Assembly: GCF_003008595.1 (NCBI RefSeq) | Contig: NZ_CP027669.1 | Coordinates: 3,658,001 to 3,722,000 of the forward strand | Direction of reading: 5' to 3' | DNA: 64,000 bases | DNA from: Simplicispira suum | GTDB lineage: Bacteria > Pseudomonadota > Gammaproteobacteria > Burkholderiales > Burkholderiaceae_C | Part shown: one piece after another, positions 26,365-34,585 of the stretch | Numbering within the stretch: position 1 is the first letter of the stretch | Layout of the letters: each line of letters opens with the position of its first letter | Translations under genes and position numbers: made by a program | The notes under the pieces: generated by a model | What the model saw: the letters and a program-made list of their open reading frames with translations, nothing else | What the model was told of the DNA's origin: nothing | Database searches by the model: none

Positions 26365-26406
26365 GGATGAGGGGTCGGCAAGGAGGTCCGACCCGCGCTC
26401 TCATCC
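26365..26406. repeat. Stem-loop downstream of tryptophanase
   Basis: Nested complementarity: GGATGAG (26365-26371) with CTCATCC (26400-26406) and, inside it, GGGTCGG (26372-26378) with CCGACCC (26388-26394). It lies 74 bases past the tnaA stop (tnaA is on the minus strand) and may terminate or stabilise its mRNA. Confidence 0.45.
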
Positions 26407-26479
26407 TTGTCTGTCGCCCACTCTGAAACAGGTACAGACTCGGCGTTTGGCCCAGACTCTTAGCCCATGGCAGCCCGGT

Positions 26480-27850
26480 TCAAGCCCACGCACACTCGCA
26501 AGTGAAGTGGCGCAAAAACTCCGGCTGCTTGACGATCTTGACGCCGCGAATGCTGGCCGCTTTCTCTTTCACCTCGGCAATCACCTCGGCCGCGTAGTCG
26601 AAGTGCGACTGGGTGTACATGCGGCGCGGGAACGCCAGGCGCACCAGCTCCATGTTGTGAAAAGTCTCGGTGCCGTCCTGCAGACGCTTGCCGAACATCA
26701 CCGAGCCGATCTCCACGCCGCGAATGCCGCCCTCCAGGTACAGCGCGTTGCACAGCGCCCAGGCCGGGTAATGCGCCACGGGCATGTCGGGCAGCACGGT
26801 TTTGGCGTCGATATAGACGGCGTGGCCGCCGGTGGGCTTGACGAAGCCCACGCCCGCTGCGTCAAGCCGCTCGCCCAGGTATTCGGCGGTGCGCAGGCGG
26901 TAGCGCAGGTAGTCTTCGTCCATGCCCTCTTCCAGGCCGACGGCCATGGCTTCGAGGTCGCGCCCGGCGAGACCTCCGTAGGTAGGGAAGCCCTCCATCA
27001 TGATCAGGCCGTTGCGCACGCCGTCCATCCACTCGTCACTGCGCAGCACGATGAAGCCGCCAATGTTGACCATGGCGTCCTTCTTGGCGCTCATGGTGGC
27101 GCCGTCGCAGTACGAGAACATTTCTTGCACGATTTCGCGGATGGGGGTGTTCTCATAGCCCGGCTCGCGCATCTTGATGAACATGGCGTTTTCCGAGAAA
27201 CGGCACACGTCCATGATGAAGGGCTTGCCGTACTTTTTGAGCAGCTTGGAATACGCGCGGATGTTTTCCATCGACACCGGCTGGCCGCCGCCGGTGTTGT
27301 TGGTCACGGTGAGCATGCCAAACGGGATACGTGCGCCGTCTTTTTGCAGCACCGCTTCGGCGCGCGCCAGGTCGATGTTTCCCTTGAAAGGGTAGATCAG
27401 TGCGGGCTGCAGGCCCTCTGGAATGACCAGGTCCACGGCTTCGATGCCAAGGTATTCGAGGTTGGCGCGCGTGGTGTCGAAGTGGCAGTTGTTGGGCACC
27501 AGATCGCCTTTTTTGCACACCGCCGTGAACAGCACCTTCTCGGCCGCGCGGCCCTGGTGCGTGGGCACGAAGTGCTGCATGCCGGTGATGTCCTGAATGA
27601 CTTTTTCCAGCCGGTAAAAGCTGCGCGCGCCAGCGTAGCTCTCGTCGCCTTCCATGATGGCGCCCCACTGCTTGCTCGACATGGCGCCGGTTCCCGAATC
27701 GGTCAGCCAGTCGAGCAGCACGTCTTCGGCGCGCAGCTTGAAGACGTTCAGGTGCGCGGCCGCAAGCAGCTGCTCGCGCTGCTCGCGCGTCGTCATGCGG
27801 ATGGGCTCGATGCTCTTGATGCGGAAGGGTTCAATGAGGGTTTTGGGCAT
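26480..27850 (-). CDS. tnaA: Tryptophanase
   Basis: 456 residues of the beta-eliminating lyase family (PLP fold type I). The PLP lysine is in MSAKKDAMVNIGGF; other family blocks are PFRIKSIEPI, LTDSGTGAMSSKQW, PTHQGRAAEK and LVRLAFPRRMYTQSHFD. Tryptophanase and tyrosine phenol-lyase are distinguished partly by the residue in the GIRGVEIGSVM segment: tyrosine phenol-lyase has Arg (SMERG), tryptophanases Ile (AVEIG); here it is Ile, favouring tryptophanase, which cleaves Trp to indole, pyruvate and ammonia. I see no tnaB permease and no obvious tnaC-like leader with a Trp codon upstream. No good Shine-Dalgarno precedes the ATG at 27850. Confidence 0.88.
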   Translation of the reverse strand: MPKTLIEPFRIKSIEPIRMTTREQREQLLAAAHLNVFKLRAEDVLLDWLTDSGTGAMSSKQWGAIMEGDESYAGARSFYRLEKVIQDITGMQHFVPTHQGRAAEKVLFTAVCKKGDLVPNNCHFDTTRANLEYLGIEAVDLVIPEGLQPALIYPFKGNIDLARAEAVLQKDGARIPFGMLTVTNNTGGGQPVSMENIRAYSKLLKKYGKPFIMDVCRFSENAMFIKMREPGYENTPIREIVQEMFSYCDGATMSAKKDAMVNIGGFIVLRSDEWMDGVRNGLIMMEGFPTYGGLAGRDLEAMAVGLEEGMDEDYLRYRLRTAEYLGERLDAAGVGFVKPTGGHAVYIDAKTVLPDMPVAHYPAWALCNALYLEGGIRGVEIGSVMFGKRLQDGTETFHNMELVRLAFPRRMYTQSHFDYAAEVIAEVKEKAASIRGVKIVKQPEFLRHFTCECAWA

Positions 27851-27976
27851 GGTGGTCTTTGGCCGAAATGAATGAGTGGCGCAAAGTTATCACCGGGGTT
27901 TGGGGCGTGGTGTCGGTTAAAAGCAACTACCGCCATGCTTTCCATGCCTTGTCCGATGGGCCGGTATATTTCATGT

Positions 27977-28034
27977 CAAATCGGCCTCCAGCGCTTATTC
28001 AGAATGCGTAACTAGCTATCTATTCAATAGCAAT
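27977..28034. repeat. Copy of the ~60-bp interspersed repeat between tnaA and the cls-like gene
   Basis: Reverse-oriented: CAAATCGGCCTCCAGCGCTT, ATTCAGAATGCGTAACTAGC, TATCTATTCAATAGCAAT. One arm is degenerate (AATGCGTAA instead of AAGCGCTAA). It ends exactly at the stop codon of the downstream phospholipase D family gene. Confidence 0.75.
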
Positions 28035-29494
28035 CACAGGTACGGAGACAGCAGCCACACAGCCCGATTGCGCAGCCGCGCAGGCAAGCGCTGGCGAGCC
28101 AGTTCATCGGCATCAAGCGGCGTCGCGTGGACGATGCGGGTGTCGATCAGCGGATCGAGCGCACGCACCAGTTCAGCGTCGTGGCATTCAATGTTGTATT
28201 CAAAATTGAGCCGCAAACTGCGCGCGTCCCAGTTGGTGGAACCGATCAGCGCCCAGGCGCCGTCCACCACCAACAGCTTGGCGTGGTCAAACGGCGCGGG
28301 CGTCAAGTAGATGCGGCAGCCGGCGGCGAGCAGTTCGTCGAACTGCGGGCGCATCGCCCAATCCAGCAGCGGCAGGTTGCTGCGCACCGGCAGCACGATG
28401 TCCACCGCCACGCCGCGCAGCGCGGTGGTTTGCAGGGTGCTGAGAATCACCTCGTCGGGCAAAAAATACGGCGTGACAACACGCACCCGCTGCCGCGCCG
28501 CCGCCAGCGCGCCCAACATCACCTGGCGCATGTGGTCCATGTCGGCATCGGGGCCATCGGTCACGCCGCGCGCCAGCACCGAACCGCTGGACTGTGGAAC
28601 GGCAAACCAGGGCGCGCCATGCAAGCGCTCGCGCGTGGTGAACGCCCAGTCGGTAGCGAAAGCACGCTGCATGTCGGTCACCACCGGCCCGCGCACCTCG
28701 AAATGCAGGCAGTGCACTGGAGTGGCCGGCTGCATGCGGATCCAGTGGTTGGCGCTGATGTTCATGCCGCCGGTGAACCCCACCGCGCCGTCCACCACCA
28801 GAATCTTTCGGTGGTTGCGCAGGTTCACCTGCGAGAGCACGCGTGTGAACGAAGGCGGCAGGAACGACGCGCACGGAATGTCCAGCGCGCGCAGACGCCG
28901 AAGTACCCCGGTAGGCCGGTAGCGCGATCCCACGGCGTCGATCAGCACGCGCACCTGCACGCCCCGCGCCTGGGCGCTCGCAAGCGCCTGCACAAAGGCT
29001 TCGCCCACCGCGTCGTTGTGGAAGATGTAGGTCAGCAAAGTCACGGACTGCCTGGCGGCGTTGATGGCCGAAAGCATTGCCGGGTAGGCCGTGTCGCCAT
29101 CGGACAGGGGCAGCACGCTGTTGCCCGCCAGCAGGGGCTTGCCCGTCACCTGCCGGGCCACGCGCGCCACACCGCCCAGCGGGGCATCCACGGCTTCGTC
29201 GGGGACCGCAAAGGCTTCGGCCAGGTCGCCTTCGCTTTGCCAGGCCTCGCGCAGCCCCAGCGCCACCCCGGTGCGCCCAATGCGGTTGATGCCCAGCAGC
29301 CAGTACGCCAGCGCACCACCGAACGGCGCTAGCCAGGCCAGGCCGATCCAGCCCACCGCAGTGTGCACTTCGTCCTTTTTCATCAGCGCGTGCAGCGTGA
29401 CGGCCATGGCGAGTGCTATGTGCACGGAGGAAATCAGCCACAGCGCAAAGCCATGCAGCAGTTGCAGCAACAGCGTGGGCAAGCTCGATTCCAT
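28034..29494 (-). CDS. cls: Cardiolipin synthase-like phospholipase D family protein
   Basis: 486 residues from ATG 29494. Two hydrophobic helices at the N-terminus (ALWLISSVHIALAMAVTLHA and GWIGLAWLAPFGGALAYWLL, ~15-70) are followed by two PLD phosphatidyltransferase domains. HKD motif 1 is HRKILVVDGAVGFTGGMN near 250 and motif 2 is HAKLLVVDGAWALIGSTNWD near 425. Cardiolipin synthases of this type join two phosphatidylglycerols, or PG and PE, at the inner membrane. The motifs and length (about 480) are as expected for ClsA; a ClsB or ClsC assignment is less likely because of the two helices. Confidence 0.9.
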   Translation of the reverse strand: MESSLPTLLLQLLHGFALWLISSVHIALAMAVTLHALMKKDEVHTAVGWIGLAWLAPFGGALAYWLLGINRIGRTGVALGLREAWQSEGDLAEAFAVPDEAVDAPLGGVARVARQVTGKPLLAGNSVLPLSDGDTAYPAMLSAINAARQSVTLLTYIFHNDAVGEAFVQALASAQARGVQVRVLIDAVGSRYRPTGVLRRLRALDIPCASFLPPSFTRVLSQVNLRNHRKILVVDGAVGFTGGMNISANHWIRMQPATPVHCLHFEVRGPVVTDMQRAFATDWAFTTRERLHGAPWFAVPQSSGSVLARGVTDGPDADMDHMRQVMLGALAAARQRVRVVTPYFLPDEVILSTLQTTALRGVAVDIVLPVRSNLPLLDWAMRPQFDELLAAGCRIYLTPAPFDHAKLLVVDGAWALIGSTNWDARSLRLNFEYNIECHDAELVRALDPLIDTRIVHATPLDADELARQRLPARLRNRAVWLLSPYL

Positions 29495-29706
29495 GCGGCG
29501 ATGGTAGGCGAGCGCGAGCGGGTCGGGAATGACCGTGCGAAGGCAATGATCGGGGCGTGGCCTCCCCCACGAGGGCCGCCGGGTGTCGGATACTCTGCGC
29601 AGGCCCGCGCTCGTGCGGCTCCCGTCTGCTCTCAACAGTCCACCATGCGCCATTTCTTTCTCAGGCCCACGCCCCCTGCCCCCGCCCACACGGTGGGCCG
29701 CGCAGC

Positions 29707-31650
29707 ATGAGTGCGGCGCAATGGACCATTCTGGCCATTCTCGCGGCCACGGTCGCCATGTTCGTCTGGGGGCGCTGGCGGCACGACATGGTGGCCATGG
29801 CCGCCCTGCTGGCCTGTGTGCTGGCCGGCTTGCTGCCCGCGAGTAGCGCCTTTACCGGGTTCGGCCATCCCGCCGTGATCACGGTGGCCTGTGTGCTGGT
29901 GCTCAGTCGGGGCTTGCAGACCTCTGGGCTGGTGGACTTGCTGGCGCGCCGCGTGCTGCCAGCCAAGGCGGGCGTGGGCAGCAGTCTGGTGGCGCTGATC
30001 GGCCTGGGCGCCCTGCTTTCGGGCTTCATGAACAACGTTGGGGCCATGGCACTGCTCATGCCGGTGGCGGTGCGCCTGGCCGAGCGGCTGCAGCTCGCTC
30101 CGGGGCAAGTGCTGATGCCACTGGCCTTCGGCACCATTTTGGGGGGCATGACCACGCTCATCGGCACGCCGCCCAACCTCATCGTCGCCGGTTTTCGCCA
30201 GGAGCAGGGCATGGGGAGTTTTGGCATGTTCGACTTCACGCCGGTCGGCCTGAGCGTGGCCCTTGCCGGCGTGCTGTTGATTGCCTTCATCGGCTGGCGA
30301 CTGGTGCCCGTGCGCAAGCAGGCGGGCATGGAGGGTTTTGACACCGGCGCCTACCTCACCGAAGTGCGCGTGCCCAAGGGAAGCTCCTCGGTCGGCCAGA
30401 CCCTGAACGCACTGGAGATCGCGCTGGACAAGGCCGGCACCCAGGTGGTCGGGCTGGTGCGAAACGAGGTGCGTGTGCTCGCGCCCAGCCCCTGGCGCCA
30501 CGTGGTTGCAGACGATATTTTGGTGATCGAAGCCGACGCTGAGGCCTTGCCTCAATTGCTTGCCGTGCTGGAATTGCGGCTGGAAGAATCTCGGCGGCCG
30601 GAGTCGGACCCAGAAGCCGAGTCAGAACCTGAGGCAAGCGACGCACCGGCTGACAATGCCGCATCTCCCGATGCCGCCCCAGCCGAAACGCCCGCAAAGC
30701 CCGGCCAGCCGGCAAAGGCGAGCGCGCCGCCTTCGACCGACGCAGCCGATCCCGAGGAAACCGCCCCGGCAGCAGAAAGCTCGCGCAACAAGTCGGATAT
30801 CCGGCTGGTGGAGCTGGTGATCCGTCCGGGCTCAGGCCTGGAAGGCCGCTCCGCCAGCGACTTGCTTCTGCGCACCCGCTACGGCCTCAACCTGCTCGCT
30901 GTCTCGCGCCAGGGCCAGCGCGCGCGCGCCCGGTTGCGCGCCATGCCCTTGCATGCGGGCGACCTGCTGCTGATGCAGGGGCCATTCGAAACCATTGCCG
31001 AATTTGCCTCCGACAACGGCTGTGTCCCTCTGGCCGAGCGCAAGCTGCACATTCCCAGCCCGCGCAAGGCCTGGCAGGCGGGCAGCATCATGGTGGCGGC
31101 CGTGGCGGCGGCGGCGCTGGGCTGGCTGCCAGCAGCCATCGCGTTCGCCATGGCCGTGCTGGCGTCGATGGCTTTGCGCACGGTGTCGCCGCGTGCCGTC
31201 TACGAAGCCGTGGACTGGCCTGTGGTCGTTCTGCTGGCGGCCCTGATGCCGGTGGCGGGCGCCATGGAAACCACGGGCACAGCCGATTTGATCGCCCGCT
31301 TCATGCTCGACCATTTGGCCCAGGGCCATGCCGTGCTCGGTCTGGGCCTGATCCTGGTGGTCACCATGTTCCTGTCGGACCTGATGAACAACGCCGCCAC
31401 GGCAGCGGTGATGTGTCCCATTGCCCTGGGCACCGCCAGTGCGCTTGGCGCCAGTGCAGACCCTTTCCTGATGGCGGTGGCGATTGGTGCTTCCTGCGCC
31501 TTTCTCACACCCATCGGACACCAGAACAACACCTTGATCCTGGGCCCTGGGGGCTTTCGGTTTGGCGACTACTGGCGCCTGGGCCTGCCGCTGGAGGTGC
31601 TGGTGGTGGCCATCAGCATGCCGGTGCTGCTGATGGTCTGGCCCTTGTAG
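29707..31650 (+). CDS. SLC13/CitT family permease with TrkA-C domains
   Basis: 647 residues from ATG 29707. The N-terminal half (~1-200) has five or six hydrophobic helices with the motif LIGTPPNLIVAGFR (SNT-type substrate site) and LLSGFMNNVGAMALLMPVAV; the C-terminal half repeats this as FLSDLMNNAATAAVMCPIAL and CAFLTPIGHQNNTLILGPGG. Between the halves are two RCK/TrkA-C domains (~215-295 and ~375-455), separated by a 70-residue acidic, Ala/Pro/Glu-rich stretch (from SDPEAESEPEAS to PEETAPAAESS). Such proteins import divalent anions (sulfate or dicarboxylates) with sodium or protons. Convergent with the GMC oxidoreductase gene. Confidence 0.9.
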   Translation: MSAAQWTILAILAATVAMFVWGRWRHDMVAMAALLACVLAGLLPASSAFTGFGHPAVITVACVLVLSRGLQTSGLVDLLARRVLPAKAGVGSSLVALIGLGALLSGFMNNVGAMALLMPVAVRLAERLQLAPGQVLMPLAFGTILGGMTTLIGTPPNLIVAGFRQEQGMGSFGMFDFTPVGLSVALAGVLLIAFIGWRLVPVRKQAGMEGFDTGAYLTEVRVPKGSSSVGQTLNALEIALDKAGTQVVGLVRNEVRVLAPSPWRHVVADDILVIEADAEALPQLLAVLELRLEESRRPESDPEAESEPEASDAPADNAASPDAAPAETPAKPGQPAKASAPPSTDAADPEETAPAAESSRNKSDIRLVELVIRPGSGLEGRSASDLLLRTRYGLNLLAVSRQGQRARARLRAMPLHAGDLLLMQGPFETIAEFASDNGCVPLAERKLHIPSPRKAWQAGSIMVAAVAAAALGWLPAAIAFAMAVLASMALRTVSPRAVYEAVDWPVVVLLAALMPVAGAMETTGTADLIARFMLDHLAQGHAVLGLGLILVVTMFLSDLMNNAATAAVMCPIALGTASALGASADPFLMAVAIGASCAFLTPIGHQNNTLILGPGGFRFGDYWRLGLPLEVLVVAISMPVLLMVWPL

Positions 31651-31655
31651 CCCTG

Positions 31656-33275
31656 CTACGCCAAGGCCTCGGACGCACCCGTCAGACGTTTGGCCAAGCC
31701 CTGCCCCAGCCGGTTGGTGATGCCGTAAATCGAAAGCTGCGGGTTGGCGCCCACGCTGGTAGGAAACACCGAGCCGTCGTGCACCGACAGGTTCTCGATC
31801 TGCCAGTGCACCCCGTTCGGGCGCACCACGCCCAGCGCCTCGCTGCCCGCCAGGCCGCAGCCGCCCATGACGTGGGCGCTGACCACCTTGGTAAGCAGCG
31901 GTTTCATGGCCAAGGCTTCAATGGCGCTTTTCGCTTCGGCCCAGGACCGGTAGGGCCGCGCCATTTCATGCACTGGCAGCACCTCTTGCGCGCCCGCAGC
32001 AAACTGGATCTCGGCCATGGCCAGCAGCGCGCGGCGCGCGCCTTCCATCACGAAGTCGGTCAGCGGGTAGTCGAGCACTGCCGAGCCGTCGCCGCGCAGC
32101 TGAACGCGGCCTCCGGGCGCCTCGGGATGAAAACCATCGCGCAGCAGGGCGAGCAGCACATGGGTATGCGGGAATTTGGTCAGCAGATCGGCCTGCGCCT
32201 GGCCATAGCCCGGCAGCGTGGTCGCCAGGATGACCGGATGCAGCGGGGGCGACTCCAGTTTGAAACCCATGGGGCCGTCGATGGGCTGGGTGTCCATGAA
32301 ATGGTCGGTGTAGAGCGACTGCGGCGCGCCCGCCCAGCCCTCCACCTTTTGCGCCAGCACGGCGGCCGACATGACCACCGGGTGCAGGAAAGTACGCGTC
32401 CCCAGGCGGCCATGCGGGTCCGGTGCCTTGGAGCGCATCAGCACGGCGGGCGAGTTGATGGCGCCGCCTGCCAGCACGAAATGCTTGGCCACGATGGTCG
32501 TTGCAGGCTGGCCCGCATCCACAGGCGCGCCGTTCGGCTGCACCGCAATGCAGCGCAGCGACTGCACCTTGCCGCCCGCGAGCACCAGTTGCTCGGCGCG
32601 TGCTTCCACCAAAAGCGTGGCGCCCAGGTCCAGCGCCGCCGGAATGGTGGTCACCAGCATCGACTGCTTGGCGTTGGTCGGGCAGCCCATGCCACAGGAA
32701 CCCAGGTTCCAGCAACCCTTGACGTTGCGGGAGATGGCGGCCGAAGGAATGCCCAGCTTGTCGGCCCCGCGCCGCAGCAGCTCATTGTTCTCGTTGGGCG
32801 CCATCAACCAGGGCGAGATGTTCAGGCGCCGCTCGGCCTGCTCGAAGTACGGCGCCAGGGCCTCGCGGCCAAAATCGTCCAAACCAAAATGCTGCTCCCA
32901 GTAGCGCAGCGTGGGCTCGGGCGTGCGAAAAGAGCTGGTCCAGTTCACCGTGGTGGAGCCGCCCACGCAGCGGCCTTGCAGAATGGAAATGCCTTTGTCG
33001 GCGGTCTTGCGGCTGGCGCTTTCCTGGTAGAGCGTGGGGTAGGCTTCGGATTCGCGCTGTCGGAAGTCGCTGCTGCTTTTGAGCGGCCCTTCTTCGACGA
33101 TGACAACATCCAGGCCCGCGCGCGTCAGCAGTTCGGCGGTGATCCCCGCGCCGGCGCCCGAACCCACAATGGCCACGTCGCAGCTGATTTTTTCAGGCAG
33201 CGGGCCGTGCGCGCCGCCCAGCACCTTCCAGCCGCGCTCCAGCCCGGCGCGGATCGGATCGGGAAAATTGCTCAT
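31656..33275 (-). CDS. GMC family FAD-dependent oxidoreductase
   Basis: 539 residues of the glucose-methanol-choline family. The FAD motif VAIVGSGAGAGITAELL is near residue 27, GGSTTVNWTSSFRTP near 100, the FVLAGGAINSPAVL signature near 265 and the C-terminal catalytic region SAHVMGGCGLAG with TSVGANPQLSIYG near 510-520. It has no signal peptide, but the upstream partner gene carries a twin-arginine signal, the layout of gluconate-2-dehydrogenase or fructose-dehydrogenase-like complexes in which the small subunit carries the flavoprotein across the inner membrane. Substrate is unknown: an alcohol, sugar or sterol side chain is possible. No cytochrome subunit gene is adjacent. Confidence 0.9.
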   Translation of the reverse strand: MSNFPDPIRAGLERGWKVLGGAHGPLPEKISCDVAIVGSGAGAGITAELLTRAGLDVVIVEEGPLKSSSDFRQRESEAYPTLYQESASRKTADKGISILQGRCVGGSTTVNWTSSFRTPEPTLRYWEQHFGLDDFGREALAPYFEQAERRLNISPWLMAPNENNELLRRGADKLGIPSAAISRNVKGCWNLGSCGMGCPTNAKQSMLVTTIPAALDLGATLLVEARAEQLVLAGGKVQSLRCIAVQPNGAPVDAGQPATTIVAKHFVLAGGAINSPAVLMRSKAPDPHGRLGTRTFLHPVVMSAAVLAQKVEGWAGAPQSLYTDHFMDTQPIDGPMGFKLESPPLHPVILATTLPGYGQAQADLLTKFPHTHVLLALLRDGFHPEAPGGRVQLRGDGSAVLDYPLTDFVMEGARRALLAMAEIQFAAGAQEVLPVHEMARPYRSWAEAKSAIEALAMKPLLTKVVSAHVMGGCGLAGSEALGVVRPNGVHWQIENLSVHDGSVFPTSVGANPQLSIYGITNRLGQGLAKRLTGASEALA

Positions 33276-33290
33276 GAATTGGTCCGCCTC

Positions 33291-33797
33291 TCAAAGAACC
33301 AAAGGTCCGGGGTAGCCCACAGACGCCCAGGTGCTTTCGTCGGAAAAATAGGCGCCGCCGACCATTTCGTGCAGCGCCAGGTAGGCCTGCTGGCGCAGGG
33401 TGAGGCTGGAAAAGCGCATGCTTTCCAGGGCGGCCTGCACCTGTGCCTCGCTGGCATCCGCCCAAGCCGGCACCAGACCTGCCAGGCCCAAACGCCCCGG
33501 CGCGGTGCACAGCAAACCCACGAGCTGCGACAGCTCGGCCTGCACCGTCGGCGGCAGGTTGGCGACCAAGGCATCCATGCGATCGACCATGCCGGCCAGT
33601 GCCCGGCTGCGTGCCTGCGCATCGGCCGGCAGCGTTCCCTGGAGAATGGCGCGGCCCAGGCTGGTAAAGAGTTCGCGTGCCGACGCGCTAAGGCGCCCCT
33701 GCTCCAACCCCGGTTGGAGCAGCACAGCTGCGCCACCGGCCAGCGCCAGCACCACACCCGAGACCAGGCTCAGCTTTAAAAGGGATCGTCTTTGCAT
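33291..33797 (-). CDS. Twin-arginine signal protein, small subunit-like partner of the GMC oxidoreductase
   Basis: 168 residues beginning MQRRSLLKLSLVSGVVLALA, a short Tat-type signal (RRSLLK). The remainder is a helical domain like the gluconate 2-dehydrogenase subunit 3 group (SARELFTSLGRAILQGTLP, RMDALVANLPP, LRQQAYLALHEMVGGAYFS). It is 15 bases upstream of the GMC gene on the same strand, so the two are likely co-translated and exported as a complex. The assignment to the subunit-3 family rests on layout and general resemblance, not on a full-length comparison. Confidence 0.8.
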   Translation of the reverse strand: MQRRSLLKLSLVSGVVLALAGGAAVLLQPGLEQGRLSASARELFTSLGRAILQGTLPADAQARSRALAGMVDRMDALVANLPPTVQAELSQLVGLLCTAPGRLGLAGLVPAWADASEAQVQAALESMRFSSLTLRQQAYLALHEMVGGAYFSDESTWASVGYPGPLVL

Positions 33798-34121
33798 CGG
33801 ACAAATATCGCACGCGCTACCTGCGCGGCTCTAGAGGCTGGCGCCTAGAGGGCATGGGGGTTTTCATCGATGCCGCAGACCGGTGCACGCGTCACCGTGC
33901 TCCCGCTGCTGCTGTCGCGGCGCTGGGCGCTGCGGTAGTGCAGGCGAATGCTCGGGTTATTTTTTGGGTGCGCACGGAAATAGGTATATGCTGGACTGAG
34001 GATCAGCGCGCTTTTGGCGCCGTGGCTGGGTACCGATTTGGTGCGCTATCGCAAAGACTTTTTCGCGCGGGCGCGCCCAATGGCCCGTAAGCGGGACTAC
34101 CCAGAGGTCTGAGAAGGTCGA
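33798..34121. other. Intergenic region upstream of the KaiC-like operon
   Basis: 324 bases between divergent genes. I see no protein-coding gene. The segment is AT-richer than its surroundings around 33955-34000 and includes a TATATG (33985-33990) about 130 bases before the small ORF, which could be a -10 element with TTTTGG 17 bases ahead; this is weak. A degenerate inverted repeat (CTCTAG...CTAGAG) lies near 33830-33850. Confidence 0.4.
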
Positions 34122-34190
34122 ATGGATCTTCAACAACTGACCGACACATTTACACAGGCTACGTCCTTACGTGAAAGGCCTGCTCCATGA
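34122..34190 (+). CDS. Possible 22-residue leader peptide of the KaiC-like operon
   Basis: ATG 34122 follows GAGAAGG at a normal distance and reads MDLQQLTDTFTQATSLRERP plus AP before TGA. The stop overlaps the next start (ATGA at 34187-34190), as do the two following genes in the operon. The good Shine-Dalgarno and the overlap suggest that it is translated and couples initiation of the following gene; it may also be chance. No known family. Confidence 0.35.
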   Translation: MDLQQLTDTFTQATSLRERPAP

Positions 34191-34585
34191 TTCCACCCCA
34201 TTCGACCGAAGCCACCGATGACCGGGCACAAATGGTTGCCGACGCCGCCGTGGCGCGCTGGGAATCGATGGTTGATGCGCTGACGCCTGTACTCGGGCAA
34301 CGCGGCGTCGCTGCGCTGTACCGGCGCACCTTGAACGTTGCCGGGCGGGCGCACCCTTGCTTGCTCTTGGCGCACGAAGACACCGAGCCCATTCGTTTCG
34401 ATCAGCTCAGAAAAGCACTGCGCAAGCAGCCCGCCGACCAGGCCGCGGCAGCCACGGATGCGTCGATCCAGACCTTTCACGAACTCCTCAACAACTTGAT
34501 TGGCATTCCACTGACCCAAAGGTTGCTCGGCGGCTTGTGGTCTCCAATTTATAGCGGCTCGCCCGTTCAGGACAGATCGAAATGA
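34187..34585 (+). CDS. Hypothetical protein of the KaiC-like operon
   Basis: 132 residues, not recognised. It is soluble and helical (VADAAVARWESMVDALTPV, FDQLRKALRKQPADQAAAAT, IQTFHELLNNLIGIPLTQRL). The centre, RRTLNVAGRAHPCLLLAHED, has the look of a small sensory or adaptor protein and could bind the KaiC-like partner. The start overlaps the upstream leader stop and its own TGA overlaps the KaiC-like start (ATGA at 34582-34585), so the three reading frames form one coupled unit. Confidence 0.75.
   Translation: MIPPHSTEATDDRAQMVADAAVARWESMVDALTPVLGQRGVAALYRRTLNVAGRAHPCLLLAHEDTEPIRFDQLRKALRKQPADQAAAATDASIQTFHELLNNLIGIPLTQRLLGGLWSPIYSGSPVQDRSK

Noticed and set aside
27851..27976. tnaC-like leader upstream of tnaA
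   Set aside because: The short frames in this stretch have no Trp codon, so tryptophan-induced attenuation of the E. coli type is not supported.
33854..34090. Plus-strand 78-residue frame in the intergenic region
   Set aside because: No domain, no Shine-Dalgarno and atypical composition.
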